Source: Humulus lupulus (Eukaryota > Streptophyta > Magnoliopsida > Rosales > Cannabaceae). From it: DNA of 64,000 nt. Under the pieces are notes generated by a model that did not search any database, had not been told where the DNA came from, and saw only the letters and a program-made list of their open reading frames with translations. Where the stretch lies: positions 219,010,652 through 219,074,651 of the forward strand of contig NC_084793.1 of the NCBI RefSeq assembly GCF_963169125.1, given 5' to 3'. Both the position numbers and the translations under genes were made by a program. This document shows positions 33,501 through 44,059 of the stretch, piece after piece; position 1 is the first letter of the stretch; every line of letters begins with the position of its first letter.

Positions 33501-34138
33501 TGTTGTGTACTAGACCAGATATCTGCTATGCAGTGGGAGTAGTAAGTAGGTATCAGTCAAACCCAGGACCTGAACATTGGATAGAAATTAAGCATATCTT
33601 GAAGTATTTAAGGCAGACTAGGGATTATATGTTAGTCTACAAGGGTGGTGTTTTGAACCTTGTAGGCTGCACCGATTCAGATTTTCAGACTGATGTCGAT
33701 GACAGAAAGTCCACTTCTGGAATGGTGTTTACTCTTAGGGGTGGAGCTGTGATATGGAGAAGCTTAAAGCAGTCTGCAATCTCAGATTCCACCATGGAGG
33801 CTAAGTACATAGTCGCGTCAAAAGCAGCTAAGGAAATAGTCTGGCTAAAGAAGTTCTATTCGGATCTTGGTGTTATTCCAGAAATGGATAAACCACTTGT
33901 GTTGTTTTGTGACAATACAAGAGCGATAGCTAACTCGAAAGAACCTCATAGTCACAAGAGGAGTAAGCATATAGAAATGAAGTATCACATTATTCGAGAA
34001 TATGTGGCTAGGGGAGATGTGAAGGTTATGAAGATTGCATCTGAAGACGATCTTGTAGATATGTTTACAAAGACACTACCAGAAGCTACATTTGATAAGC
34101 ATATTAAGGAAATGAGATTAGTAGAATTAAGGCATTAG
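33488..34138 (+). pseudogene. RNase H of the copia element
   Basis: RPDICYAVGVVSRYQSNPG, then VGCTDSDFQTDVDDRKSTSG, WRSLKQSAISDSTMEAKYI, FCDNTRAIANSKEP and RSKHIEMKYHIIREYV are the standard copia RNase H landmarks, with the Asp-Glu-Asp residues visible. It ends VELRH at 34138, 24 bases before the right LTR. It is open from 33488 but out of frame with RT. Confidence 0.88.
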
Positions 34139-34147
34139 TTTCAATTA

Positions 34148-34162
34148 GTGCAAGTGGGAGTT
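34148..34162 (+). promoter_or_regulatory. Polypurine tract of the copia element
   Basis: GTGCAAGTGGGAGTT stands immediately before the LTR start TGTTAGG at 34163, the usual copia arrangement. Confidence 0.85.
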
Positions 34163-34323
34163 TGTTAGGATTTTATGCTCTAATTAAAACCCTATTTCTT
34201 TGTAATCCTATTCATTATCAATAAAAGAATAGAAATCATTTTTTTTTACTTGGTCAATCACTTCGCTCACATGTTTTATTTTAATGATTATTTGTTTAAT
34301 ATAAACTTATATTAAATCCTGAG
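34163..34323 (+). repeat. Right LTR of the copia element, first piece
   Basis: TGTTAGGATTTTATGC to CTGAG. It matches 20804-20965 of the left LTR and is interrupted by solo LTR D. Confidence 0.93.
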
Positions 34324-34834
34324 TGTAGTGACCCAACTATTTCTAAGACCTTGGACCGTTAAAACTACTAGACGTAGCTACTACTATTTGGATACAAACA
34401 TAAGAAATAACATATCTTTATTGAAAACCCAAAATATTGTATCAAATACAAAATAAGATAAAAATATTAAATAAAATATGCTATGGTATGGGATCCCAAT
34501 GTTTATAAAACATAAACTTTTGTTCAATTGTTTAAAAACTAAGTGCGGAATTACAAAATAACATAATTCAAAAGACTAAATAAAGTCATCCTCGATCGAC
34601 ACGCTGTCCATTCATTCCATTCATCCTCAACACACAAGCCAAGCTACCAAGAATCCTTCAGCCTTCCATAATCATTTTCCTGCATCACACTAAAAATAAA
34701 GGAGTGCCCAACAAGAGAAATCTACTAACAACATACATCATATATCATAAGCATAAGCTATATCATAAACATACACTATAAAACATATTACTATAACAAT
34801 ATATATCGTATAGGACTACAATATTAATGGCCAT

Positions 34835-34957
34835 CATAAATTCTTGGGGCTTGTTAGCTAAGCAAGTCATATGCCCATAAATTTGTGGGGCTTGCTAGCT
34901 AAGCAAGTCATATGCCCATAAATTCTTGGGGCTTGTTAGCTAAACAAGTCATATGCC
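34835..34957 (+). repeat. 41-bp tandem repeat, three copies, in solo LTR D
   Basis: CATAAATTCTTGGGGCTTGT starts at 34835, 34876 and 34917. Each unit contains TTAGCTAAGCAAGTCATATG or a close variant. Confidence 0.95.
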
Positions 34958-35675
34958 CAAGGACTACAAGACATATTATCCATATACATATCATAACATA
35001 AACATATCATTACGTATAAGCACATAAAATATATCCTATTTTCCTTACCAAAAGCCGGGATATTTGGGAACAAGAATGGGATTAGAACACTCCTATAAAC
35101 CAACCGTAAAAATGGTGAGAATCTAAAGAAAAAGTGATGAAAAGAACCATCTAAGAAAAAACTTAACAAGAAGAACCTTAAGTTTCAAGAACTTAAATAC
35201 CTAATCAAGAATCATAAACAAGAGTTAGGTTTTGAATAAAAGAAAACTATAGAATCATGAAGAACTGAACTTAGGGATAAGAATACCTTGAATGATCTTA
35301 TGGATTGATCTAAACCTCAATACCAAAATCACACTTTATCTCACTTCCCAAGTGTTTAGAAAAGCTTAGAATGATAAAGCTTTTATCCCAAAACCCAAGT
35401 GTATCTCTCTATAGTAATACTGTCACCTTGGAAGCTCTGATCAATTGCTTGAAGAATGAAGAAAATGGTTGAGTACTAGGTCCTATTTGTAGATTTCAAG
35501 GAGTGAAACTAACCCCTTTTAATTTGAATAAATAAATGAATATAAAATGAAAAAATATTTGAATTTTCATTCAACTGACGCCCAGAACTCGGTCAAAATC
35601 GTTGAAAGGCAGGTCTAAGTGGTTAACGGTAATCTTCAAAATTAAAAACCAAACTTTCAAAAAACCATCTTGGAG

Positions 35676-35829
35676 CCGATATATTGCCCCCCATAGGTGA
35701 TATATCGTCTCCCCCTATATTCCCGAGCCTCGTTCGATCGTTCGTACAAAGTCGATGTGTTTTCTGTGTCTTCCGTAGGCGATATATCGACCCCTATGCT
35801 GCGATATATCGGCATACGTTGATATATCA
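35676..35829 (+). repeat. Motif cassette of GATATATCG words in solo LTR D
   Basis: CCGATATATTGCC, GGTGATATATCGTC, GGCGATATATCGACC, TGCGATATATCGGC and GTTGATATATC occur within 154 bases. The core GATATATC is a perfect palindrome. The rest of the LTR lacks the word. Confidence 0.9.
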
Positions 35830-36248
35830 AATATGTATTTTCACTTTTTAGCATAATTTGAATAGGATAAACAACTTTGACTGAGTCATAATACGATCCT
35901 AACACCTGCTGGAAGGTTCTAGAGCTTCTAGATCTTTCTTTTATTAAAACTATTCATCAAAAATACTTAATTCCTTAATAATCATGATTATGACAAGTGT
36001 CAAGCTCTTATTGGCTCTATCTAAACATTAGGTTATAATAAATATATATCTATGACCAACAATATTAATCAAACCTTATCTTATAATTAATATTCTTAAA
36101 CTATAGGTTAAACTTATAAAATCCATAACTGTTGCTATGAGTGTCCAACTAATTCTCGACTTGAACCAAAATCCACGGAATCTAACATACTACAAACTAC
36201 TACTACTATCTAGCTAGCTAAGTAAATATTCTGGGACACTACACTGAG

Positions 36249-37499
36249 CATATAGCTAATCGTATTTATAGTGACGTAATCACAGTGTAATATAAATATG
36301 ATTATATGTTCAAAATAAGTTAGTCCTAAGATTAGTCAGTGCACAAGATTTACACTGACTTGCCAAACTACGATATGATCTACTTACACATTGCAGTGTT
36401 TTGTTCTTTCCAAAACATTAGCAAAGTAGATAAGATCGAATGTATTTGTTACATCGGATTAGACTGATATTGACAGTTGATAGGATAAGTAAACACACTG
36501 TTATTATCTATTTTAGTCATATCATATAGTTGACCATATGTTAATTCAATCTCAATTCTGAGTGGTTAGCATTCTAATCGATTGTATTATTTGAGTTCTT
36601 TGACTTGTTCGTTACCAGCTTACCCTAAGGACTAGTCCTTAATTACATCTTGGGAACTCGGTAGTATAATTGAATGGGAGTGTTAATCATAGATATGAAC
36701 TGTTATAGCTTATGATGAAGACGTGAAATGATGGTTTCCTTTTAGATTGGTTCAAGGTGTTAAATGATAGAGATCTCATTTCAGTAATTAATATTAGTTT
36801 ACTGAAATATCATTTACAAGGAACTAAGTGTTTTAAGGATAAAATGCAATGAGGGGTAAAACAGTATTTTAGTCCCATCTCATTGTATACCGTCTATCGA
36901 GGATTGAGTGACAATTATGGTTGTAACAATGGATAATTAATAGCATATCTATATTTGTTATAGAGCATTCTATGAATTCAAGAGTGCAATTCCGAGTCTT
37001 TAGTGGAGTCACGAGGAATTAATAAGTTAGTAAATTTATTTGTTAGATTTATGATAACGTATTGGAGCTTGATTTCATAGGCCCATGGTCCCCAATGTAC
37101 CTTGGATAAAATCATCTAGATAGTCTCAGTTAATTGCTTTAATTATCAAAGTTGACGAGGTCAATTTTGGATAGTTTCATAGAGTTATGTAATTTTGAGA
37201 AGAATAGAGAAATTACGGCAGATTTATTAATTAAGATAAATTGGTATCTAAATTAATACATAATTTTAAATCAAGGTTCAAATTATAAACAATTAATTTA
37301 ATAAAGGATTTAAATAATTATTTAATTAATTAAATCAATAGAAAATATTACATGCCTTGATTTTAAGTCCAACGAGCTTATAATCAAATGGGAAACTTCA
37401 CGGGCCTAAAGCCCATGATAATTTCGACCTAGGGCTGTTAATTGGCTATTATTTTATTGATTTTTAATTAAATAAATGACCTAATTGAGTCTATAAAAG
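36249..37499 (+). repeat. Right LTR of the copia element, second piece
   Basis: CATATAGCTAATCGTATTTA to CTATAAAAG, matching 20959-22226 of the left LTR with scattered differences. Tat-2 interrupts it. No gene seen. Confidence 0.92.
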
Positions 37500-38103
37500 T
37501 GTTGACCCTCGTTTTGGCCAACTGACACGGAGTCAAATACTTGGATGAAAATAATGTGACAATTAAGATCTAATGGGAAAAAAGAAAATGACACCGAAGA
37601 TTTATAGTGGTTCGGCCCCAAAGATTGGTAATGACCTACATCCACTTGATGCTATTATTAATGTTGAGCTTCAAAGGTGTGATCAAAGAACTAGGGTTCT
37701 TGAGTTTCACAAACCTTAGAAGGAGAAACAATACAGACGATGGATAATAAAAATACAATTCTCTTGATTTCAGATCAGAAAAGAGAATTCGAAAAAGGAT
37801 CCCCCCTTGAGCTATTTCTTCTATATTTATAGGCCCAAGGAGGGTAACATGAGTCAATCAATCATATCTTTCCTTAATAAACGGATATTCAGGTTATAAT
37901 GAAGAGATATTCTCGGCTATCATTACAACTATACAAATTTATACATAAATAAAAGGAGTATACGACCAGGCTGGTTGTATATAAAACTTGAACCCTGCGC
38001 ATGGAAGTATCTCTGGTCGATAGGCAAGCAGCATCTCTGCCACGTGTCGGCCACGTGCTGAAAATTCTTGCCACATCATCCACGGCTGTTTTTTGGATAA
38101 ACA
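37500..38103 (-). repeat. 3' LTR of Tat-2
   Basis: TGTTGACCCTCG to GGATAAACA on +. It contains a CCACGTGTCGGCCACGTG duplication that is single in the other LTR (the 11-bp difference). Confidence 0.95.
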
Positions 38104-38117
38104 TTTGCCCCCAAGTA
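38104..38117 (-). promoter_or_regulatory. Polypurine tract of Tat-2
   Basis: The minus strand reads TACTTGGGGGCAAA directly before the LTR start TGTTTATCC. Confidence 0.8.
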
Positions 38118-38969
38118 TATTTATTGCGACCAGCAATAAGTAAACTTAGGGAACTGACCTTTCGAATACCCCACGAAATCTGTCAGAGTCACTCGTGCTT
38201 CCTCGAAAAAGGTGACCTAATCACGTCCATTCATGCTTTTTCGGTTTCCAAGTAACCCTTCTGACGGCTATTACACTTCCCCATGCCTTGAAAAAGGTAA
38301 CTCATGATTACCCCTTTTTATCACATTTCAGCCAGAATAAATAATCCCCTAATTTACCTTTTCGCTTTTTACTTGCCATTTTCTTGCCAAGAACCCTCAA
38401 GAACTTCAACCCAGAGATCAGAAACTTTGAAGATCATCCATCGCTTGTTCTAAAGATCCTCTGTTCGCACACCCAAAGTTGCTTCATTTCAGAACCTCCA
38501 ATGTTCATCTAGGTAAATCTCTTCAACTTTCATGCTCTCTGACATGCCATGCGTACTGTTACATGCCTGTTTTGAGTTCTGAAATTTTTCGTGTTCTTGC
38601 GTAGAAATACATGAGGATTGTGTGTATACTGATTGATGCTTGATAGGGTAGCGTAGTTTTGCTTTGTAGGAGTTAGGAGCCAGTTTGATAGTCAAGATCA
38701 TAAATTTAGGGCGTAAAATCGAAGTAAAAATTCAATTTTTAGGCTAGTTGAAAAACTAGGTTTTCCCCGCCCCTTCGGAGTCGAAAAAGCTTTTTCTCCA
38801 AAAAAGTTTTTATTTCCGCTTTTCAATCTATTTTTCAAACTGCTCGCATAGAACTTAGTGTTTCTGTTAGAATGCTGCTGGTCGTATACACGAGCAACGT
38901 TATTCCCACTTTCAACATAAGCTCTCAAGCTGTGCGTCTTATCTCCTCCTTTCCCTATTCGCAGCTTTC
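38118..38969 (+). other. Leader and likely promoter region of the Tat-2 antisense gene
   Basis: Non-coding, 852 bases. TATTCGCAG at 38955-38963, seven bases before the ATG at 38970, would serve as a splice acceptor, so a leader intron is possible. I found no convincing TATA box. Confidence 0.4.
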
Positions 38970-41586
38970 ATGCAAGATCCGTGGGGAGGATAAAGACTTA
39001 TCGAGGATGACTTATTGGCTCAACTGCTTGAGGACGAGGAGCAACCATCGTCACTAATACTTGACATTCCATTTTCTCGTGTCACTTCAAGCAATCCACC
39101 TGTCCTTACTCAAAATACAGCTAGAGCTAAAACCAAAGCCCAGAAAAAGAAAACCCCCAATCCTTCACATTAGCCTGCTCCTTGGGTTGAGATTCCCTCG
39201 ACTAGTGGTCGAGCTAAAAATATTACTGACCCCAATATCCAAACACACGCTCAGCCCCGACATGCCATTTAGCCAGATGTTGAGTGGTATTTAGTACCTG
39301 AGAGCCGAGTGACGATCAGGATGATCGCCAACTACATCAGGAAGTATGGCCTCACAAGGGTAACATTAGTCTGACCTAACCAAGACCAATGGGCAAACTT
39401 TCCCGGAGGCGCCTTTAGCGCCTGGTCGAGGTACCACATTGAGGCAGGGGCTACCTTGCCTCTTCATTCATTCTTTCAAGGGGTGGCCAACTATTTCGGA
39501 GTTGCCCCTTTTCAAATAACTCCAAATGGATATAGAATTCTTGCAACACTCTATATCCTATACAACCACAAAAAATGGCCCGTGCCAACTCCTCATGAGG
39601 TTAACTACTTGTTGGACCTCAAGTCTAACCCCAACCAAGAAGGTACGAGGTTTTTTCATTTCTGTCATCAGGAAACTGGGCGCACCTTCCTCACTGACAC
39701 CACCCATATATCGAATGTGGGGAGGTACTACGAGTACTTCCTCACGACCGACATGGTTGCGCACAATCTGGCCTTCACACAAGGAGGTAAAACCTTCGTA
39801 CCACTGGCTTGGTGATATTTATTTAGTGTTTCCTTCACTTTTTCTTAGACTTTTAATGCCTTTCAGGCCCATGGCTGCGACCAGACCCAACTCCAGACAT
39901 GGAGTTGAGATCAGCTCTCTTGGCCAACATGATTGACGTAGAAAAAAGCGTCAAACATCTGGTCACAGAGGCTAACCTTAGGCTGGTTGGCCTTTTGGCT
40001 CCTCATCAGGACATGAGGGAGTCGACAGTGGGGAGTGCTACCGGCGGAGAGGTTCCCGAGTAGAACACAGCCGTGGAACAACCTTCGAGGAGGAGGGCCA
40101 CTGGAGTGACAATCAGGAAACCTTCCAGCACCCCGCGGGCTATTGCTTCCCCTGTCCCAAAGGGAAAAGGGAAAAAGAAAGCTACCAAACCCCTCGAGCC
40201 CCTCAATGAATCTTCAGACGAGAACGGTACTGATCTCTCGCTCTTAGATAGCTTGCCAATTCCCTGTCACTTATTTGAAGGGGACGATAATTTTAAGTAC
40301 GCTCCAAATTTAGATTCATCCTTCTTCATGCCAGAGAGTGAGTATAAGACTAGTAGAGTCTATAGTATAGCGACCAGTAATAATAGCTCGGGTATTTCAC
40401 TTACAATTTTTTCCGTTTCTTTTCTTGACATGACATATTTAATTGTTTATATCGTCTCACTGCTCGAATGTTTGTTTTCATTTTAGATATGGACTCCGAG
40501 AACGTGTTCGACATTTACAGCGCCCCTGAGACTCCTACGGCTCCCTCAAGCAGAAAGAAAACAAGCAAGAGGCATCCTGGGGAAAGTAGTAAAGCGCCTC
40601 AGGCTAAGAAGTCTCGAAATGCAGGCCTCTGGGAGGACGGGCCCTCAGCCAACGCAACTCCACCTTCTTCTCATGAGCAACAGACTCCCCCTGCTCCTAC
40701 TGGGTCGACACCATCTCTATCGACCCCACCTGACCAGACTCAGCAGGCCGACCCTGCTTCCACAGGCGGCGACATACCAAGTCGTGCCTTAAGATTGGTC
40801 AAAGACAAAGTGGCCAAGATTTTGAAGCACGAACGATGCCGAGAGGCAATGGCTGGGACGGAGACGATGGACGTCGACCAGATCTTAAACTGCACCTTGA
40901 ACGAATTTGCCAGTGTAAGTCATCTTTTTCTGTGGAGACAGCCCTTCTATATTCTACAGTTAGCCTAACCTTTTCTCTGATCACAGGAAATGCTGACCCT
41001 TACTGTCGGCCGTCTCCACTCGGGTATTGTTATCGAGCAGGCCAAATCTTTGGAGCAACAACATGCTGATGAACTCAAAGCTGCCAAAGCGAAATATGCT
41101 GAACAACTTGCAGCGGTGCTCGAGGAGAAGAATAAACTGGCTGAGGAGTTGAAGGAGAAGCAAAATTCTCTGGATAAAACCATCGAGCAGAGGGACCAGT
41201 TCAAGGAGTCTAACTGCGTCAATTACCGTGTGGCTAAAAAGCTCGAGGATGACTTAGATGCGAGTAGACAAGAGACTACAACCTTGGAGGGCCAGATCGA
41301 GAAGCTTGAGAAAACAAATGCTAGCAATTTAGAAAGGTACAAGAACGCCATAAGTAAGTGTTTTTATGATTTATGGAAACACAACCAAGGGGCGAACTTC
41401 AGCTACCTTCTTGAGCGCGCAAGGTAGGCCGAGATAGCCCGCTGCATGGCTCGACTGACGGAAGAGGAGAGAGCAAGGGTACCTGCCTCGCCTGAAATCT
41501 CCTTGGCAACTGGCATGGATGGGGCAAACAATGAGGCTGCAGACGTCGTCGATCAGAGCACTCCTCAAGATCCTCCGGTCCCTTAG
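38970..41586 (+). pseudogene. Antisense gene (aORF) of Tat-2, four exons, with premature stops
   Basis: It is the same kind of gene as at 1046-3444. Exon 1 (38970-39786) is acidic, then carries the Transposase_28-like part: RMIANYIRKYGLTRV, WSRYHIEAGATLPLH, FFQGVANYFGVAPFQITPN, then a PTPHEVNYLLDL block. Introns: 39787-39866 (80 bp), 40338-40486 (149 bp) and 40915-40986 (72 bp), all GT...AG and each joining frames. Exon 3 is Ser/Pro/Thr-rich with a basic KKTSKRH segment. Exon 4 is a coiled coil (EEKNKLAEELKEKQNSLDK) followed by FYDLWKHNQGANFSYL. Stops at about 39022, 39169, 39274, 39375, 40064 and 41427 make it a pseudogene. The function is unknown. Confidence 0.75.
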
Positions 41587-42260
41587 TCTTTTTCTTTTAT
41601 TATTTCAAGTATTCAATCTACGGGTCGTAGTGTAAAGACATCGATTTTTTATTGCTGCATGGGCAGCCTTTACTTTTATTTGAACAATTACATCCGAGCA
41701 GCGACTGCTCTCGGTGTAAAAGGATACATTTTGATATTATAATATATTTGCATCTTATTATAACATCTGTTCGCATGACCGAACTTAGCATAGCACTTTG
41801 GTTTGATTTAACAAAATAACAAAATTTTGAAAAATACTCTAAGTACCCTAGCATGCTTTCACTTATTTTGCTCATGTGTTTACATACCTTTTAACGATAT
41901 GCTTTGCTTACTTGTACCTTATATGCCCCCCAAGTGATCGAGGAGCTTTAGGTCCTTGGTCACTTGCCCTGACCAGAACCTGTTCGAACATTACTGCTCG
42001 TAGTAATATAATTAGAATTATAATACAGCAAAACAACACACGTAATGAGCAAATACTTGTAATAAATACAATAATTGGCAAGAAATGACTGGTTGCGCAT
42101 AGTCCCTTTTATTTCTCATAATAAATGAAATAAACATGTCTGTACGAGTGATCAATAAGATCTTACACTTATAAGCGATCAGTCACATAAAATGACCAAC
42201 CCTTTTTCAAAACTTGTAAAAAGTAAAATTAATACAAGCCAATTCTTGAAGAAGAATTGT
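41587..42260. other. Spacer between the convergent antisense gene and pol of Tat-2
   Basis: Non-coding and AT-rich. It holds the internal purine tract (41924-41940) but, unlike Tat-1 and Tat-3, no evident tandem array. Confidence 0.6.
41924..41940 (-). promoter_or_regulatory. Second (internal) polypurine tract of Tat-2
   Basis: The minus strand reads CGATCACTTGGGGGGCA, 320 bases after the integrase stop. The CGATCACTTGGGGGG core is shared with Tat-3 (20471-20485). Confidence 0.45.
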
Positions 42261-43300
42261 TTATTGGTAACACTTGTGTAGGTGTTCTCCATTCCAATAG
42301 CGAGGAACGAGATCTCCGTTTAAGCATGCAAGTTTATAAGTGCCTGGGTGAAGGACCTCATCAATCTGGTATGACCCTTCACAATTAGGTCCGAGTACTC
42401 CAGTAGCTTGGTCGCGGGTGTTGAGAAAAACTCTTCGGAGTACAAGATCTCCAACATTGAATTTCTTTCTCACACTTTAGAGTTGAAATACCAGGCGACC
42501 TTCTGTTGGTACGCAGCTACTCGAAGTTGGGCTTGTTCACGCTTTTCCTCAACCAGGTCTAGGGACTCCATCAATAGTTGGCTATTAGAGTCTTGGTCGT
42601 ATGTTAATCTGCGATGTGAGGGTGGATCCAACTCGATAGGCAACATAGCTTCATACCCGTATGCCAAGGAAAATGGGGTATGACCTGTTGCTATTCAGTG
42701 GGAATTCCTATACGACCAAAGAACTTCAGGCAACTGTTTTGGCCATGCTCCCTTAGCTTCTTCAAGTCTTTTCTTCAGGGTATCCTTTAAGGTTTTGTTA
42801 ACTGCTTCGACCTGCCCATTCTCTTGGGGATGAGTGACTGAAGAAAAGCTTTTGATAATACCATGTCGTTTGCAGAAGTCCGTGAATAGATCACTGTCAA
42901 ATTGGGTTCCATTATCCGAGATGATTTTTCTTGGCAATCCATATCGACAAATGATGTTCTTGACTACGAAGTCAAGCACTTTCTTGGTCGTTATGGTTGT
43001 GAGCGGTTCAGCTTCGACCCATTTGGTGAAGTAGTCGACGGCAACCACCGCATACTTTACACCACATTTCCCTATAGGCAAAGATCCGATTAAATTTATT
43101 CCCCAAACTGCGAAGGGCCATGGACTCTGCATTTGCTTTAACTCATTGGGGGCTGCTCGTGGGATTTTGGAAAATCTTTGACACTTGTCACACCTCCGCA
43201 CGAACTCCATTGAATCTTCATTCATCGTTGGCCAGAAATACCCCTGCCTCATTTTGGGCAACACCCTATTTGGTGAGATTATCACCCGAGTGGGCCTGAA
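42261..43300 (-). pseudogene. Integrase of Tat-2
   Basis: It begins abruptly inside the zinc finger at QGYFWPT, with the two cysteines kept (RRCDKCQRF) and the histidine half lost in the deletion. The catalytic triad is intact: AVDYFTKW, SDNGTQF, GQVEAVNKTLK. The C-terminal part has MAYGYEAMLPIEL, then KFNVGDLVLRRVF and GPNCEGSYQI, ending HLHKCYQ at 42261. Breaks: a TAG after SYRNSH, and a stop plus frame change near 42470. The integrase is in a different frame from protease, so the deletion also shifted the frame. Confidence 0.88.
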
Positions 43301-43805
43301 CATCAGTCGCCATTTGCAACTCCTTTCCGGTGGCATCTTTCGATACACCCTTCTTCGCCTTGGTGATCGAGGCATTGTAGCACTCCCTTGCTTCCCTCTG
43401 GTTTCCCAATACGCATCCTATCCCTGCGTCCGTTGGGAATTTCATAGCAAGGTGCCATATAGAGGTGACGGCTCGTAGGTCGACCAAAATTGGCCTCCCT
43501 ATCACAGCGTTGTACGCCGAAGGACAATCAACTACTATAAAAGTAGTGAGTAATGTCATATTAGCAGGTGCAGTGCCTGCTGTGACTTGGAGTCTAATCG
43601 ACCCTGTTGGGGCGAGCCCCTCTCCAGAAAAACCATAAATGGTTTGGCTACATGGTTCTAGGTCTTTCACGGACAACTTCATCCTTTCTAGCAAAGACTT
43701 GTATAGGATGTTGTCCGAACTTCCTGTATCGACCAACACCCTTTTCACCATCATGCTTACGATCTGTACGTCCACGACCAGTGGATTAGAGTGTGGGAAT
43801 CGCAC
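43266..43805 (-). CDS. Protease of Tat-2 (open fragment)
   Basis: An open stretch with an intact aspartic protease active site, LVDTGSSDNILY, followed by GFSGEGLAPTGSIRL, VVDCPSAYNAVIGRPIL and QREARECYNAS, all typical of Tat proteases. After GDNLTK it meets a stop at 43266 and the sequence jumps to the integrase zinc finger. Roughly the whole RT and RNase H coding length of a Tat pol is missing at this point. It is the only protease of the three Tat elements with its D-T-G unchanged. Confidence 0.85.
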   Translation of the reverse strand: MRFPHSNPLVVDVQIVSMMVKRVLVDTGSSDNILYKSLLERMKLSVKDLEPCSQTIYGFSGEGLAPTGSIRLQVTAGTAPANMTLLTTFIVVDCPSAYNAVIGRPILVDLRAVTSIWHLAMKFPTDAGIGCVLGNQREARECYNASITKAKKGVSKDATGKELQMATDVQAHSGDNLTK

Positions 43806-44059
43806 GTGTTGGGCATCGTCATCAGAGAAGGTGATCAGTTCCTCCTTTGTTCGAGCCTTTTTTGGTGCTCAATCCTCAACACTCATCATCTCGATGTCTT
43901 GGTCGTGGCGCAGGGTTCGAGCATATCGTTCCCTCGCTTTGCCACTATCTCCTGCAAGATGTGGGCCTCCGCAGATGGTGAGTAGGGTACCTGCCACAGG
44001 AGCTGGCTGTGAAGGTGGCAAGCGTTGGCGTGCAGGCGCCAACTCGTTGCCGCCTTGAG

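Larger units (their letters stand above)
34324..36243 (-). mobile_element. Solo LTR D (1920 bp) in the copia right LTR
   Basis: It starts TGTAGTGACCC, ends GACACTACA, and has a perfect TSD CTGAG (34319-34323, 36244-36248). No coding region. The minus-strand orientation is inferred from a TATA-like CTACAAATAGG there (about 35495). It contains the 41-bp repeat and a block of GATATATCG words. Confidence 0.87.
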
